DNA from: Clavibacter michiganensis
GTDB lineage: Bacteria; Actinomycetota; Actinomycetes; Actinomycetales; Microbacteriaceae
DNA length: 64,000 nucleotides
NCBI RefSeq assembly: GCF_021216655.1
Contig: NZ_CP080437.1
Coordinates: 620,001 to 684,000 of the forward strand
Reading direction: 5' to 3'
Shown here: positions 30,801-38,152 of the stretch, in pieces
Position numbering within the stretch: position 1 is the first letter of the stretch
How the letters are laid out: every line of letters begins with the position of its first letter
Program-made: the position numbers and the translations under genes
Notes under the pieces: model-generated
Told to the model about the DNA's origin: nothing
The model's database searches: none
Seen by the model: the letters and a program-made list of their open reading frames with translations, nothing else

Positions 30801-33244
30801 GCCGCGACGGACCAGACCGGCGATCCGGTGAGCGCGCCGCCGACGCGGTCGGCGCCGACGATCGCGACGAGGAGGGCCGCGAGGCACGCGGGGAGCAGGA
30901 TCGTCGCGAGCAGCGCTCGTCGCCGGACGCCCGGACGCCCGGGGAGCGCACCGGCCACCGAGGCCGCCAGCCCGCTGGTGAGCAGGACGAGCACGATGGG
31001 ATCGCCGGCCGAGTCAAGCGCGCTCGACAGGGGCGCGGATCCGATGACTCGTGCAGCCGTGAGCGACGGCGCGAGGGCGGCGACCGCGGCGAGGCCGGCG
31101 AGGGCGGCGCCGGCGGTGGCGAGGCGCGCGGTGCCCTCCGAGCGCGCGGTCCGGGATCCGGCGACGAGGAGGAGCACGACGGCCGGAGCGACCACCCACC
31201 ATGTGCTCGTGCTCGCCCAGGACGCGGCCCACGCGAGGGCGCCCGCCGCGAGCGACAGCGCCACGAGCGGGGCGGCGGGGACGACGGCGGGGCCGGGGGC
31301 GCGACGCGCGGAGACCCGCCAGGCCAGAGCACCCGCGGAGGCGGCGAGGTACGCGCCGGCCACGACCGCGACGGGACCGAGCGCGGGGATCGCGGCGAGC
31401 ACGACGGCGGCCCCGGTCCAGGCGAGGAGGCTCCTGCCGGCCCGCACGCGGCGGCCGAGGAGCGCGGCGGCCGCCGCGAGGATCCAGACGAGGACGAGTC
31501 CGACGGCCGCCGCGCGGACGTCTCCTGGCAGTTCGGCGACGCCGCTCGTCCGGCCGAGGAGGACCACCGCGTCGTCGAGGGCTCCGTGGTCCCAGGCGGG
31601 CAGGCCGACGAGCAGCACGGCCGTGATCCCGCCGATGCCTGCGACCGCGGCGGGCAACCCGGCCAGGACGGTGACGACCAGGGCGGCGACGGCGGCGACC
31701 CGGGCCGTCGCGGCGACGACGGGGTCGTGAAGGCGGCGAGCGGCCACGTCCAGCGCGGCCGCGACGACCGCGGCCGCCACGAGCTGCATGCAGAACGTGA
31801 GCAGAGCGGGTCCGCCCATGAGGGCGATGACCGGCACGGCGGCCGATGCTCCGACTCCCGCGACGGCGGCGGCGAGGACGCGCAGAGGATCAGCCGATGT
31901 CGGCGCGGGGTCGGTCGCGTCGTCAGGAGCCGCGACCAGCTCCACCGATGCCTCGGCGGATGGTGGCACGTCGTCACCGGTCAGGCGCGGATCGGCGTCC
32001 CCGTCCGTGACGCGGCCGAGGAGCTCGGCGCGGAAGGCGGGCCGGGTGAGCGCCCAGGCGTGCGCGCCGCTGGCGACGGCCGCGACGAGGAGGGGGAGAG
32101 CCGGGACCGCGTCGCGTGCAGCGGCGCTGGCGGCTCCCGCGACGACGGCGGCGGTCGCGGTCGCGACGCCCACGACCCGGAGCACGCGACGCTCGAGCGC
32201 GTCCGGGAGGGCGGCCGCGCGCGACCGGGGCGCGGCGTGGACGAGGGCGACGGCCGAGGCGGCTGCCAGCGCGAGCGCGACGCGGGTGCCGGCGTCGGCT
32301 GTCGGCACGGCGCCGACCAGGAGGCCGGCGGCGACCGTCAGCCCCGCCCAGCCGGCGATGCCCGGCGCGCGGATGCGGAGCAGGGGCGCGAGCACGAGGA
32401 GCGACGCCGACACGACGAGCGTCCCGACGCCGAAGTGGACGAACGGGTCGTTCGACGCGGCTCCGGCCAGGTCGTAGGACCGCACGGCCCAGACATCGAG
32501 GTGCAGCAGCACGATCCCGACCACGCCCACGGCCTCCGCGGTGCCGGGCAGTCGCCGCCGGGCGAGGACCGCCGCCGCCGCGAGCGCGGCCACCGTGACG
32601 GCCGCGGTGATCGCCGCCCGGACGACCAGCCCGTAGGTCACGAACGCGTAGACCACGTAGAACACCGCCGCCACCGAGAGCAGCACGACGCCGATGGCGA
32701 GCAGCACTGCCGGGACGCTGATGCGACGCCGGGGTGCCGTGGGCGCTGCGGAGACAGGGGCGTGGACCTGGACCGGCGTCCGCTGCAGCCGTCGCGCGTC
32801 TGCTTCGGGAGCGGGGCCGGTCGGCGCGAGGATCGCGGGAGCGGTGTCCGACGACGCCCCGGCGGCGGGCAGCGCCGCTGCCCGCCGCGGATCGGGGATC
32901 GCGGTCGCGGAGGGCTCTGAAACGCGGGTCGCGGAGGGCTCAGGGACGCGGGCCGCGGCGGACGCGACGACCACGGCTTGACGGCGACGCACCGCCTCCT
33001 GGCTCCAGCGCCGCATGGCACCGACGAGGCGCTCGCGTTCCGCGATCGCCTCGACGACCCGGTGCGATGCCTCGAGCACGGCGGCGGCCCCCGGCGCGCG
33101 GACGTCCAGACCGCAGCGCCCGCAGACGAGCGCGCCCAGGGGCGCGAGGCAGGCCGGGCAGAGATCCGTGCGCAGGAGGTCGTCCGGCGACGCGACCCAC
33201 GGTTGCGCCGGGAACCGCGATCCACGTGCGTCGTCCTCGACCAT
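27809..33244 (-). CDS. Giant polytopic membrane protein with N-terminal zinc ribbon (SCO7613 C-terminal-like)
   Basis: An 1811-residue protein that resembles the actinobacterial SCO7613 C-terminal-domain membrane proteins; no function is established. Order of parts: a zinc ribbon with Cys29, Cys32, Cys41 and Cys44, a helix to about 90, a Pro/Ser/Ala-rich linker with octad repeats (PSATRV/EPSATAI) to about 170, then some 1600 residues made almost wholly of hydrophobic helices. I estimate several dozen, broken by short Arg/Asp/Pro loops. The C-terminus ends in a basic cytoplasmic-type tail. Start ATG at 33244 is the first in frame. It is monocistronic. The frame is intact throughout, so it is not a fusion artefact. 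Confidence 0.85.
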   Translation of the reverse strand: MVEDDARGSRFPAQPWVASPDDLLRTDLCPACLAPLGALVCGRCGLDVRAPGAAAVLEASHRVVEAIAERERLVGAMRRWSQEAVRRRQAVVVASAAARVPEPSATRVSEPSATAIPDPRRAAALPAAGASSDTAPAILAPTGPAPEADARRLQRTPVQVHAPVSAAPTAPRRRISVPAVLLAIGVVLLSVAAVFYVVYAFVTYGLVVRAAITAAVTVAALAAAAVLARRRLPGTAEAVGVVGIVLLHLDVWAVRSYDLAGAASNDPFVHFGVGTLVVSASLLVLAPLLRIRAPGIAGWAGLTVAAGLLVGAVPTADAGTRVALALAAASAVALVHAAPRSRAAALPDALERRVLRVVGVATATAAVVAGAASAAARDAVPALPLLVAAVASGAHAWALTRPAFRAELLGRVTDGDADPRLTGDDVPPSAEASVELVAAPDDATDPAPTSADPLRVLAAAVAGVGASAAVPVIALMGGPALLTFCMQLVAAAVVAAALDVAARRLHDPVVAATARVAAVAALVVTVLAGLPAAVAGIGGITAVLLVGLPAWDHGALDDAVVLLGRTSGVAELPGDVRAAAVGLVLVWILAAAAALLGRRVRAGRSLLAWTGAAVVLAAIPALGPVAVVAGAYLAASAGALAWRVSARRAPGPAVVPAAPLVALSLAAGALAWAASWASTSTWWVVAPAVVLLLVAGSRTARSEGTARLATAGAALAGLAAVAALAPSLTAARVIGSAPLSSALDSAGDPIVLVLLTSGLAASVAGALPGRPGVRRRALLATILLPACLAALLVAIVGADRVGGALTGSPVWSVAAQAVLVTGLVAWTVGGARCVPLPGRAPRADAQDDVPRAPGSAALRRWRLTTAALVAPSLLLAVLTAGPLVDRGATPHGVMPAAVALVVAVAALLAYRHTSPALRVALDAGTTAVAAGAMLVAVSFDPTREARELLWIPLLTLAGTASTLSYAHDGLLLSGSARRAWGWTAFATGIAASWSRLLAGGVASPEAYWLPIAGVLLLIAGLMHRAAVLVDRDGDATGPTVGPRVRRGVTALTLAGILTAVLPLVAAGRPGDVLRPYLLTGICAALALGGAAVLRHAAFPVRPLLRAVVIGAGLGILAVGGVRALRLSAGSVARETAVDVQLTVTAVLLVGLGALVLRGARSAEDARLAGSAWVGTSVLVAVVMAASVGSGEGVVRPLVVSVALVAGAGILLVLRSAHRDVLAASAAVALVGAVVVALLAWRGGYTALDPAALVVPAIVAVLVAAVGAADRLRNPAPATVPGRAPGAVAGAVRHAADTATGALVAGTVAVGVASDGPGLPVALLLSAVGVLIASSAPGSHARRHAGWIALALGTAALWVALGRGRIDAVEPYVLPPAGVLLAVAALLQRGLPRGRRHGATQVPARTSGAAPVVLGALLLAALPTAVASWTGTPVRALVLGGAAGAVLLLAATALRGTDAASPTRPLLLATAVASGLVVPLVGFGRAVSALVANDPPTFARIDLWTLSAAVVLILAVGLLPPRAEDLPLRDPAVAVPASGQVGNASDTWTPGNASGGARTATDTLLRAAPRVVGLVALIGAGSAGAAGILVAHAERMDGVGLRAALLVSVLAALHVVSSPSGLTTTGAGTDEAGQRAASHPSGDRVLALAGLVVGGLVAAILVVAGAADPVETVTVPIAVALLVVGARRLIRDATAGSTQHLSPGLLVLLVPPLLADLGPSPAWRIVGLGVLALATLLTGARLRLRAPFLIGAGVLLVHAVAQLWPWIREASTTVPWWAWAGIGGVVLIAVAARYERRIRDVKGVAARVSALR

Positions 33245-33408
33245 GCAGCCCCCCGAGCTCGCCCGATGCGGAAGCTCCCAGGCTATCCACGGATCGGCAC
33301 GCTATCGGGGCCGGCGTCGGCTGCGGCGCCGAGTCTCCCCGAACGGGGGATGGGCGATGCGACGCCGGGCCTGGGGAGGAGGCCGACGGAGATCCGACGG
33401 GAACGTGA

Positions 33409-33482
33409 TGGAGGGGATGACGGGAATCGAACCCGCGTGATCAGTTTGGAAGACTGAGGCTCTACCATTGAGCTACATCCCC
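33409..33482 (-). tRNA. tRNA-Gly (TCC)
   Basis: Acceptor GGGGATG pairs with CATCCCC, D arm is GCTC/GAGC, anticodon stem TCAGT/ACTGA holds loop CTTCCAA (anticodon TCC), and the T loop is TTCGATT. The discriminator is T and CCA is encoded. Confidence 0.96.
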
Positions 33483-33673
33483 GCGATGCCCGGACCGCCG
33501 CCCTCGAGGGGCCGTGCTCCGGATGCGCGGGATCCAGCGTAGCGCAGGCTCCCGTCGCCGGTGACCAGCGGCGGGCACGAGTCGGATAGGCTGTGCCACG
33601 GTCGGATCGGCTTCCGCGCGCCTGCACGAAGAGGGGTGCGGCGCCCGCTGCGACCGAGGGAATGCGTGGCAGC

Positions 33674-33749
33674 CGGGGCGTAGCGTAGTGGCTAGCGCGT
33701 CCGCTTTGGGAGCGGAAGACCGCAGGTTCGAGTCCTGTCGCCCCGACCA
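33674..33749 (+). tRNA. tRNA-Pro (TGG)
   Basis: Acceptor CGGGGCG pairs with CGCCCCG, anticodon stem TCCGC/GCGGA holds loop TTTGGGA (anticodon TGG), and the T loop is TTCGAGT. CCA is encoded at 33747-33749. A TAGGCT hexamer near 33590 could be its promoter -10. It lies 65 bp before tig on the same strand. Confidence 0.96.
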
Positions 33750-33814
33750 CATCCCCGACGACGAAATGCCGTCTCAGCCGAGGCGCGTACCGCGATTACA
33801 GGAGAACTCCACAC

Positions 33815-35269
33815 GTGAAGACCACGGTCGAAAAGCTGAGCCCCACGCGCGTCAAGCTCGCGATCTCTGCCACCCCCGAAGACCTGAAGCCGCACATCGA
33901 CCACGCATACGGCCACATCGCCGAGCAGGTCGCCATCCCCGGCTTCCGCAAGGGCAAGGTGCCGCCGCCCATCATCGACCAGCGCGTCGGCCGCGAGGCC
34001 GTGCTGGAGCACGCCGTCAACGACGGCATGGACGGCTTCTACCAGGCCGCCGTCAAGGAGACGGACATCCGTCCCCTCGGCCGCCCCGAGGCCGACGTCA
34101 AGGAGTGGCCCGGCAAGGACCTCACCGGCGACCTCCTCCTCGAGATCGAGGTCGACGTCCGCCCCGAGTTCGACCTGCCCGCGTACGAGGGCCTCGAGCT
34201 CACCGTGGACTCCGTCGAGGTCACCGACGACGAGGTCGCGACCGAGCTCGACAGCCTGCGCAGCCGCTTCGGCACGCTGATCACGGTCGACCGCCCCGCG
34301 AAGACGGGCGACTTCGTCCAGATCGACCTCACCGCCACCATCGGCGGCAACGCCGTCGACACCGCGAGCGGCATCTCCTACGAGCTCGGCTCCGGCGACC
34401 TCATCGACGGCATCGACGAGGCCCTCGAGTCCCTCACCGCCGGTGAGAGCACCACCTTCGAGTCGAAGCTGCTCGGCGGCGACAACGAGGGCGAGACGGC
34501 CGAGATCGCCGTCACCGTCCAGTCCGTCAAGGAGCGTGAGCTGCCCGAGGCCGACGACGACTTCGCGCAGATCGCCAGCGAGTTCGACACCATCGACGAG
34601 CTGCGCGCGGACCTCAAGGTCCAGGTCGGCAAGTCCAAGGTCTTCGGCCAGGTCACCCAGGCCCGCGACCAGATCGTCGACAAGCTCCTCGAGGGCGTCG
34701 AGATCCCCGTCCCCGAGAAGCTCGTCGAGGACGAGGTGCAGCGCCACCTCGAGAACGAGAACCGCCTCGAGGACGACGTCCACCGCGCCGAGGTCAAGGA
34801 GTCCAGCGAGAAGGCGTTCCGCCAGCAGCTGCTCCTCGACGTCATCGCGGAGAAGGAGGAGCTGAAGGTCAGCCAGGACGAGCTGACCCAGTACCTCATC
34901 CAGGGCGCGCAGCAGTACAACATGGAGCCGAACGAGTTCGTCCAGGTGCTGCAGCAGAACAACCAGATCCCCGCCATGGTCGGCGAGGTCGCGCGCAACA
35001 AGGCCCTCGCGGTCGTGCTCGACAAGGCGAAGGTCGTGGACGCCGACGGCAAGGTCGTCGACGTGACCGAGTTCACGAACCCCGTCGTGCGCGACGCGGA
35101 CGCGGTGTCCGAGGAGCCGGCCGACGCGGACGCCGAGGCCGTCGTCGCCGACGCCCCCGCCGAGGAGGCCGCAGAGGCCCCCGCCGCGGAGGAGGCCCCG
35201 GCCGAGAAGCCGAAGAAGAAGGCGCCCGCGAAGAAGAAGGCCTCCGAGAAGGCCGCCGACTCCGAGTAG
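33815..35269 (+). CDS. tig: Trigger factor (ribosome-associated chaperone)
   Basis: A peptidyl-prolyl isomerase and chaperone that binds nascent chains at the ribosome exit. The 484 residues show the N-terminal ribosome-binding domain with the signature GFRKGKVPP at about 43-51, then the FKBP-type PPIase domain ([11 protein letters not shown] to about 240). A helical C-terminal substrate cradle runs to about 420, followed by an Ala/Glu-rich tail ending in a lysine-rich stretch ([16 protein letters not shown]) that may contact RNA or the ribosome. The GTG start has a CAGGAGA ribosome-binding site 8-9 nt upstream. It heads the tig-clpP1-clpP2 region but has its own terminator. Confidence 0.97.
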   Translation: MKTTVEKLSPTRVKLAISATPEDLKPHIDHAYGHIAEQVAIPGFRKGKVPPPIIDQRVGREAVLEHAVNDGMDGFYQAAVKETDIRPLGRPEADVKEWPGKDLTGDLLLEIEVDVRPEFDLPAYEGLELTVDSVEVTDDEVATELDSLRSRFGTLITVDRPAKTGDFVQIDLTATIGGNAVDTASGISYELGSGDLIDGIDEALESLTAGESTTFESKLLGGDNEGETAEIAVTVQSVKERELPEADDDFAQIASEFDTIDELRADLKVQVGKSKVFGQVTQARDQIVDKLLEGVEIPVPEKLVEDEVQRHLENENRLEDDVHRAEVKESSEKAFRQQLLLDVIAEKEELKVSQDELTQYLIQGAQQYNMEPNEFVQVLQQNNQIPAMVGEVARNKALAVVLDKAKVVDADGKVVDVTEFTNPVVRDADAVSEEPADADAEAVVADAPAEEAAEAPAAEEAPAEKPKKKAPAKKKASEKAADSE

Positions 35270-35302
35270 TCGCCACCGCCGCTCGTCTCGACGGGCGGTG
35301 AC

Positions 35303-35340
35303 GCGAGGGCCCGGGGAGCTGATGCTCCCCGGGCCCTCGC
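35303..35340 (+). terminator. tig terminator
   Basis: Perfect 17-bp inverted repeat GCGAGGGCCCGGGGAGC (35303-35319) and GCTCCCCGGGCCCTCGC (35324-35340) with a TGAT loop, ending 7 bp before the tandem repeat at 35347. Confidence 0.8.
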
Positions 35341-35346
35341 GCGTCC

Positions 35347-35412
35347 GGCGGCTGCGCTCTCCGCCCGCGGCGGCTGCGCTCTCCGCCCGCGGCGGCTGCG
35401 CTCTCCGCCCGC
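35347..35412. repeat. Three perfect 22-bp tandem repeats upstream of clpP1P2
   Basis: The 22-bp unit begins GGCGGCTGCGCTCTC and ends CGCCCGC. Three identical copies lie at 35347-35368, 35369-35390 and 35391-35412. Identity across all copies suggests recent expansion, so copy number may vary between strains. The array sits between the tig terminator and the clpP1 promoter. Each unit junction gives CGC-N5-GCG, the core of a ClgR operator. Confidence 0.95.
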
Positions 35413-35419
35413 GGCGAAC
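35406..35419 (-). promoter_or_regulatory. Candidate ClgR operator upstream of clpP1P2
   Basis: Read on the minus strand, this is GTTCGC-CGCGG-GCG, a full match to the GTTCGC-N5-GCG motif reported for the actinobacterial Clp regulator ClgR. It ends 27 bp before the predicted clpP1 -10 hexamer, just upstream of where a -35 would lie. That is a sensible place for an activator, and clpP1P2 is a known ClgR target in other actinobacteria. Binding here is inferred. Confidence 0.6.
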
Positions 35420-35446
35420 ACGGGCGTAGGCGCGGATGCGCTCCGA

Positions 35447-35452
35447 TAGATT
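35447..35452 (+). promoter_or_regulatory. clpP1P2 -10 hexamer
   Basis: TAGATT at 35447-35452 matches the hexamer used by other genes in the window and would start a transcript near 35459, giving clpP1 a leader of about 30 nt with a GGGAG ribosome-binding site. No consensus -35 is evident, consistent with activator dependence. Confidence 0.5.
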
Positions 35453-35489
35453 CGTGACTCGAAGCGACGAATGAATGGGAGCTCGAACA

Positions 35490-36077
35490 ATGGCCGAACC
35501 GACACTGGTACCCGGTGTTTTTGACCGACTGCTGAAGGACCGCATCATCTGGCTCGGATCCGAGGTCCGCGACGACAACGCGAACGAGATCTGCGCGAAG
35601 ATCCTGCTGCTGGCGGCGGAGGATTCCGAGAAGGACATCTTCCTGTACATCAACTCGCCCGGCGGTTCCATCACCGCGGGAATGGCCATCTACGACACCA
35701 TGCAGTTCGTCCCCAACGACATCGTGACCGTCGGGATCGGCATGGCCGCCTCCATGGGACAGCTGCTCCTCACGAGCGGCACCAAGGGCAAGCGCTACAT
35801 CACGCCGAACGCGCGCGTGCTGCTGCACCAGCCCCACGGCGGCTTCGGCGGCACGTCGAGCGACATCCAGACGCAGGCCCAGCTCATCCTCTCGATGAAG
35901 CAGCGCCTCGCCGAGATCACCGCGGGCCAGACGGGCAAGACGGCCGAGCAGATCAACGAGGACGGCGACCGCGACCGCTGGTTCACCGCCCAGGAGGCGC
36001 TCGAGTACGGCTTCGTCGACCACATCCGAGAGTCCGCCACCGACGTCGTCGGCGGCGGCGGCACCGAGACCTCCTAG
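35490..36077 (+). CDS. clpP1: ATP-dependent Clp protease proteolytic subunit 1
   Basis: A serine protease subunit of the Clp degradation machine. In actinobacteria ClpP1 and ClpP2 form a mixed 14-mer served by ClpX or ClpC. It has 195 residues with an intact triad: Ser88 in GMAASMGQ, His113 in LLHQPHGG and Asp162 in GDRDRWF. The ATG at 35490 is preferred to one five codons upstream because GGGAG lies 8-9 nt before it and MAEPTLVP fits the family. clpP2 follows after 36 bp. Predicted control by ClgR is described in the operator entry. Confidence 0.96.
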   Translation: MAEPTLVPGVFDRLLKDRIIWLGSEVRDDNANEICAKILLLAAEDSEKDIFLYINSPGGSITAGMAIYDTMQFVPNDIVTVGIGMAASMGQLLLTSGTKGKRYITPNARVLLHQPHGGFGGTSSDIQTQAQLILSMKQRLAEITAGQTGKTAEQINEDGDRDRWFTAQEALEYGFVDHIRESATDVVGGGGTETS

Positions 36078-36113
36078 AGCACGCGACAGAAGAGACAGGC
36101 AGAGAAGAAGAAC

Positions 36114-36794
36114 ATGGAACTCCCCACCTTCGGCGGCGCCCGTGGCGCCGGCTCCACCGCCACGAGCCCGTCGTCGCGGTACATCCTCCCCAGCTTCGAG
36201 GAGCGCACGGCCTACGGCTACAAGCGCCAGGACCCGTACGCCAAGCTCTTCGAGGACCGCATCATCTTCCTCGGCGTGCAGGTCGACGACGCGTCCGCGG
36301 ACGACGTCATGGCCCAGCTGCTCGTGCTCGAGTCGATGGACCCGGACCGCGACATCGTCATGTACATCAACTCGCCCGGCGGCTCGTTCACGGCCATGAC
36401 GGCGATCTACGACACGATGCAGTACGTCTCCCCGCAGATCCAGACGGTCTGCCTCGGCCAGGCGGCATCTGCCGCCGCCGTTCTGCTCGCCGGCGGCGCC
36501 CCGGGCAAGCGCCTGGCGCTCCCGAACGCGCGCGTGCTCATCCATCAGCCCGCCACGGGCGAGTCGAGCGGCGGCCAGGCGTCCGACATCGAGATCCAGG
36601 CCGCGGAGATCATGCGCATGCGCTCCTGGCTCGAGGACACGCTCGCGAAGCACACCAACCGCGACCGCGACCAGATCAACCGCGACATCGAGCGGGACAA
36701 GATCCTGGGTGCGGACGAGGCGCTCGAGTACGGCCTCATCGACCAGGTGCTCACTTCGCGCAAGAACCTGACGGCGGCGATCCCCGCCCGCTAG
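36114..36794 (+). CDS. clpP2: ATP-dependent Clp protease proteolytic subunit 2
   Basis: The partner subunit of ClpP1 in the mixed Clp peptidase. The 226 residues include an N-terminal extension of about 40 residues (Gly/Ser/Thr-rich, then [20 protein letters not shown]), usual for ClpP2. The triad is intact: Ser119 in GQAASAAA, His144 in LIHQPATGE and Asp195 in ERDKIL. The Gln-Ala-Ala-Ser motif in place of Met-Ala-Ala-Ser marks it as the second paralogue. It ends at a strong bidirectional hairpin. clpX is separated from it by an opposing gene. Confidence 0.96.
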   Translation: MELPTFGGARGAGSTATSPSSRYILPSFEERTAYGYKRQDPYAKLFEDRIIFLGVQVDDASADDVMAQLLVLESMDPDRDIVMYINSPGGSFTAMTAIYDTMQYVSPQIQTVCLGQAASAAAVLLAGGAPGKRLALPNARVLIHQPATGESSGGQASDIEIQAAEIMRMRSWLEDTLAKHTNRDRDQINRDIERDKILGADEALEYGLIDQVLTSRKNLTAAIPAR

Positions 36795-36805
36795 GCCCGC
36801 ACCGC

Positions 36806-36845
36806 GGAAGAGGGGCGGTCGGCATCAGCCGACCGCCCCTCTTCC
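36806..36845. terminator. Bidirectional terminator (clpP2 / sfnG)
   Basis: Perfect 18-bp inverted repeat GGAAGAGGGGCGGTCGGC (36806-36823) and GCCGACCGCCCCTCTTCC (36828-36845) with a 4-nt loop, between convergent clpP2 and the SfnG-like gene. Confidence 0.8.
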
Positions 36846-36858
36846 TGTCCCGGACGAG

Positions 36859-38001
36859 TCAGGCCGCCGGCTCCGCGATCTCGCCGCGCTCGATCGCCTC
36901 CCGCTCGAGCTCCCGCACGATGGGCAGCACCTGCGTGCCGAACTGCTCGATGTCCTCGAGGTAGTGCAGGAAGCCGAGGAGCAGCAGGTCGACCCCGCGC
37001 TTGCGGTACTCCACCATGCGCCGCGCGATCTGCTCGGGCGTGCCGATGAGGCCGGTCCGGAAGCCGTCGTTGTACTGCACCAGGTCGCGGAACGTCGAGT
37101 CGGACCACATGCCCTTGCCGTCGCCGGTGGATGCCCCGGCCTGCTTCACGGCCTGGCGGAAGCCCTCGACGGCGTCGGGGTTCGCCTTCGCGATGATCTC
37201 CTCGAGCACGTCCAGCGCCTCCTGCTCGGTGTCGCGCGCGATGACGAAGCCGTTGAGGCCGAACCTGACCCGCTCGCCGCGGCCGGCGGCGCGGGCGGAG
37301 GCGAGGACGTCGGTGCGCTGCTCCTCGAAGCCCGCGAAGTCCTTGCCGTTGGAGAAGTACCAGTCGGTGACCCGGCCGCCCATCTCGCGCGCGTCCGTGC
37401 TATTGCCGCCCATGAAGATCTCCGGGTGCGCGCGGCCGGGCACGTCGACGGGCGGCGGCTTCAGCGTGAAGTCGTGGATCCGGTAGAAGTCACCGAGGTG
37501 CGTGAACTCCTTCTCCGTCCAGAGGCCGCGGAGCACTCGGATGAACTCCTCGGTACGCCGGTAGCGCTCCCCGTGCTCGAGCCACGGCTCGCCGAAGCCG
37601 ACGAACTCGTCCTTCAGCCAGCCGGAGACGACGTTGACGGCGGCGCGGCCGTGGGACATGTGATCGGCCGTGATGATCCACTTGGCGAGCACGCCCGGGT
37701 GCCAGAGGCCCGGGTGCACGGCGGCGATCACCTTGAGCCGCTCGGTCGCGAGCAGGAGGCCGAGCGAGAACGAGGTCGACTCGTGCTGCTGGTCGGCGCC
37801 GTAGGACGCGGCGTACCGCACCTGGCTGAGGGCGTAGTCGAAGCCGTTGCGCTCGGCGAGCTGCGCGACGCGGACGTTGAAGTCGAAGTCGAAGTGGGTG
37901 CGCTGCTCGATGTCGCTCGTCACGAGGCCGCCCGAGACGTTCGGGACCCAGTAGGCGAAGGACAGCGCGTCGGGGGATGCGGTGGCGGTGTTCTCGGTCA
38001 T
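36859..38001 (-). CDS. sfnG: SfnG-like FMNH2-dependent dimethylsulfone monooxygenase (LLM class)
   Basis: A 380-residue luciferase-like flavin monooxygenase. Its pattern follows Pseudomonas SfnG, which converts dimethylsulfone to methanesulfinate for sulfur supply: FAYWVPNVSGGLVTSDIEQRT at the start (read in two parts, FAYWVPNVSGG and DIEQRT), QVRYAASYGA, AVNVVSGWLKDEFV, GGNSTDAREMGGRVTDWYFS and VQYNDGFRTGLIGTP. It needs a separate flavin reductase, none of which is nearby. The exact substrate within the LLM family is inferred. It has a short SD-poor leader and lies convergent to clpP2 and divergent from clpX. Confidence 0.82.
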   Translation of the reverse strand: MTENTATASPDALSFAYWVPNVSGGLVTSDIEQRTHFDFDFNVRVAQLAERNGFDYALSQVRYAASYGADQQHESTSFSLGLLLATERLKVIAAVHPGLWHPGVLAKWIITADHMSHGRAAVNVVSGWLKDEFVGFGEPWLEHGERYRRTEEFIRVLRGLWTEKEFTHLGDFYRIHDFTLKPPPVDVPGRAHPEIFMGGNSTDAREMGGRVTDWYFSNGKDFAGFEEQRTDVLASARAAGRGERVRFGLNGFVIARDTEQEALDVLEEIIAKANPDAVEGFRQAVKQAGASTGDGKGMWSDSTFRDLVQYNDGFRTGLIGTPEQIARRMVEYRKRGVDLLLLGFLHYLEDIEQFGTQVLPIVRELEREAIERGEIAEPAA

Positions 38002-38113
38002 GCGGACATGGTGGGGGCGTGCGCTGGGGCGGACCCCGAGTGTTGCGCCGTGTGACGGCTGGCACGCGACGGGCCGTGCTCCCAGGGGTCCTGGCGATGT
38101 CCCATGCACGCGT

Positions 38114-38119
38114 TAGGCT
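38114..38119 (+). promoter_or_regulatory. Candidate clpX -10 hexamer
   Basis: TAGGCT at 38114-38119 would start a transcript near 38126 with a leader of about 27 nt carrying a GGGAGG ribosome-binding site before clpX. The same hexamer precedes several other genes in the window. Confidence 0.45.
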
Positions 38120-38152
38120 CGTGGGACACCGCACGACTTCCGGGAGGCTTCC

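Noticed and set aside
29057..32920. 1287-codon plus-strand frame opposite the giant membrane protein
   Set aside because: Extreme Arg/Gly/Glu/Asp composition with no motif; the opposing frame has clear membrane helices and a zinc ribbon.
35347..35412. CRISPR array
   Set aside because: The 22-bp repeats are directly adjacent with no spacers, only three copies, and there are no cas genes nearby.
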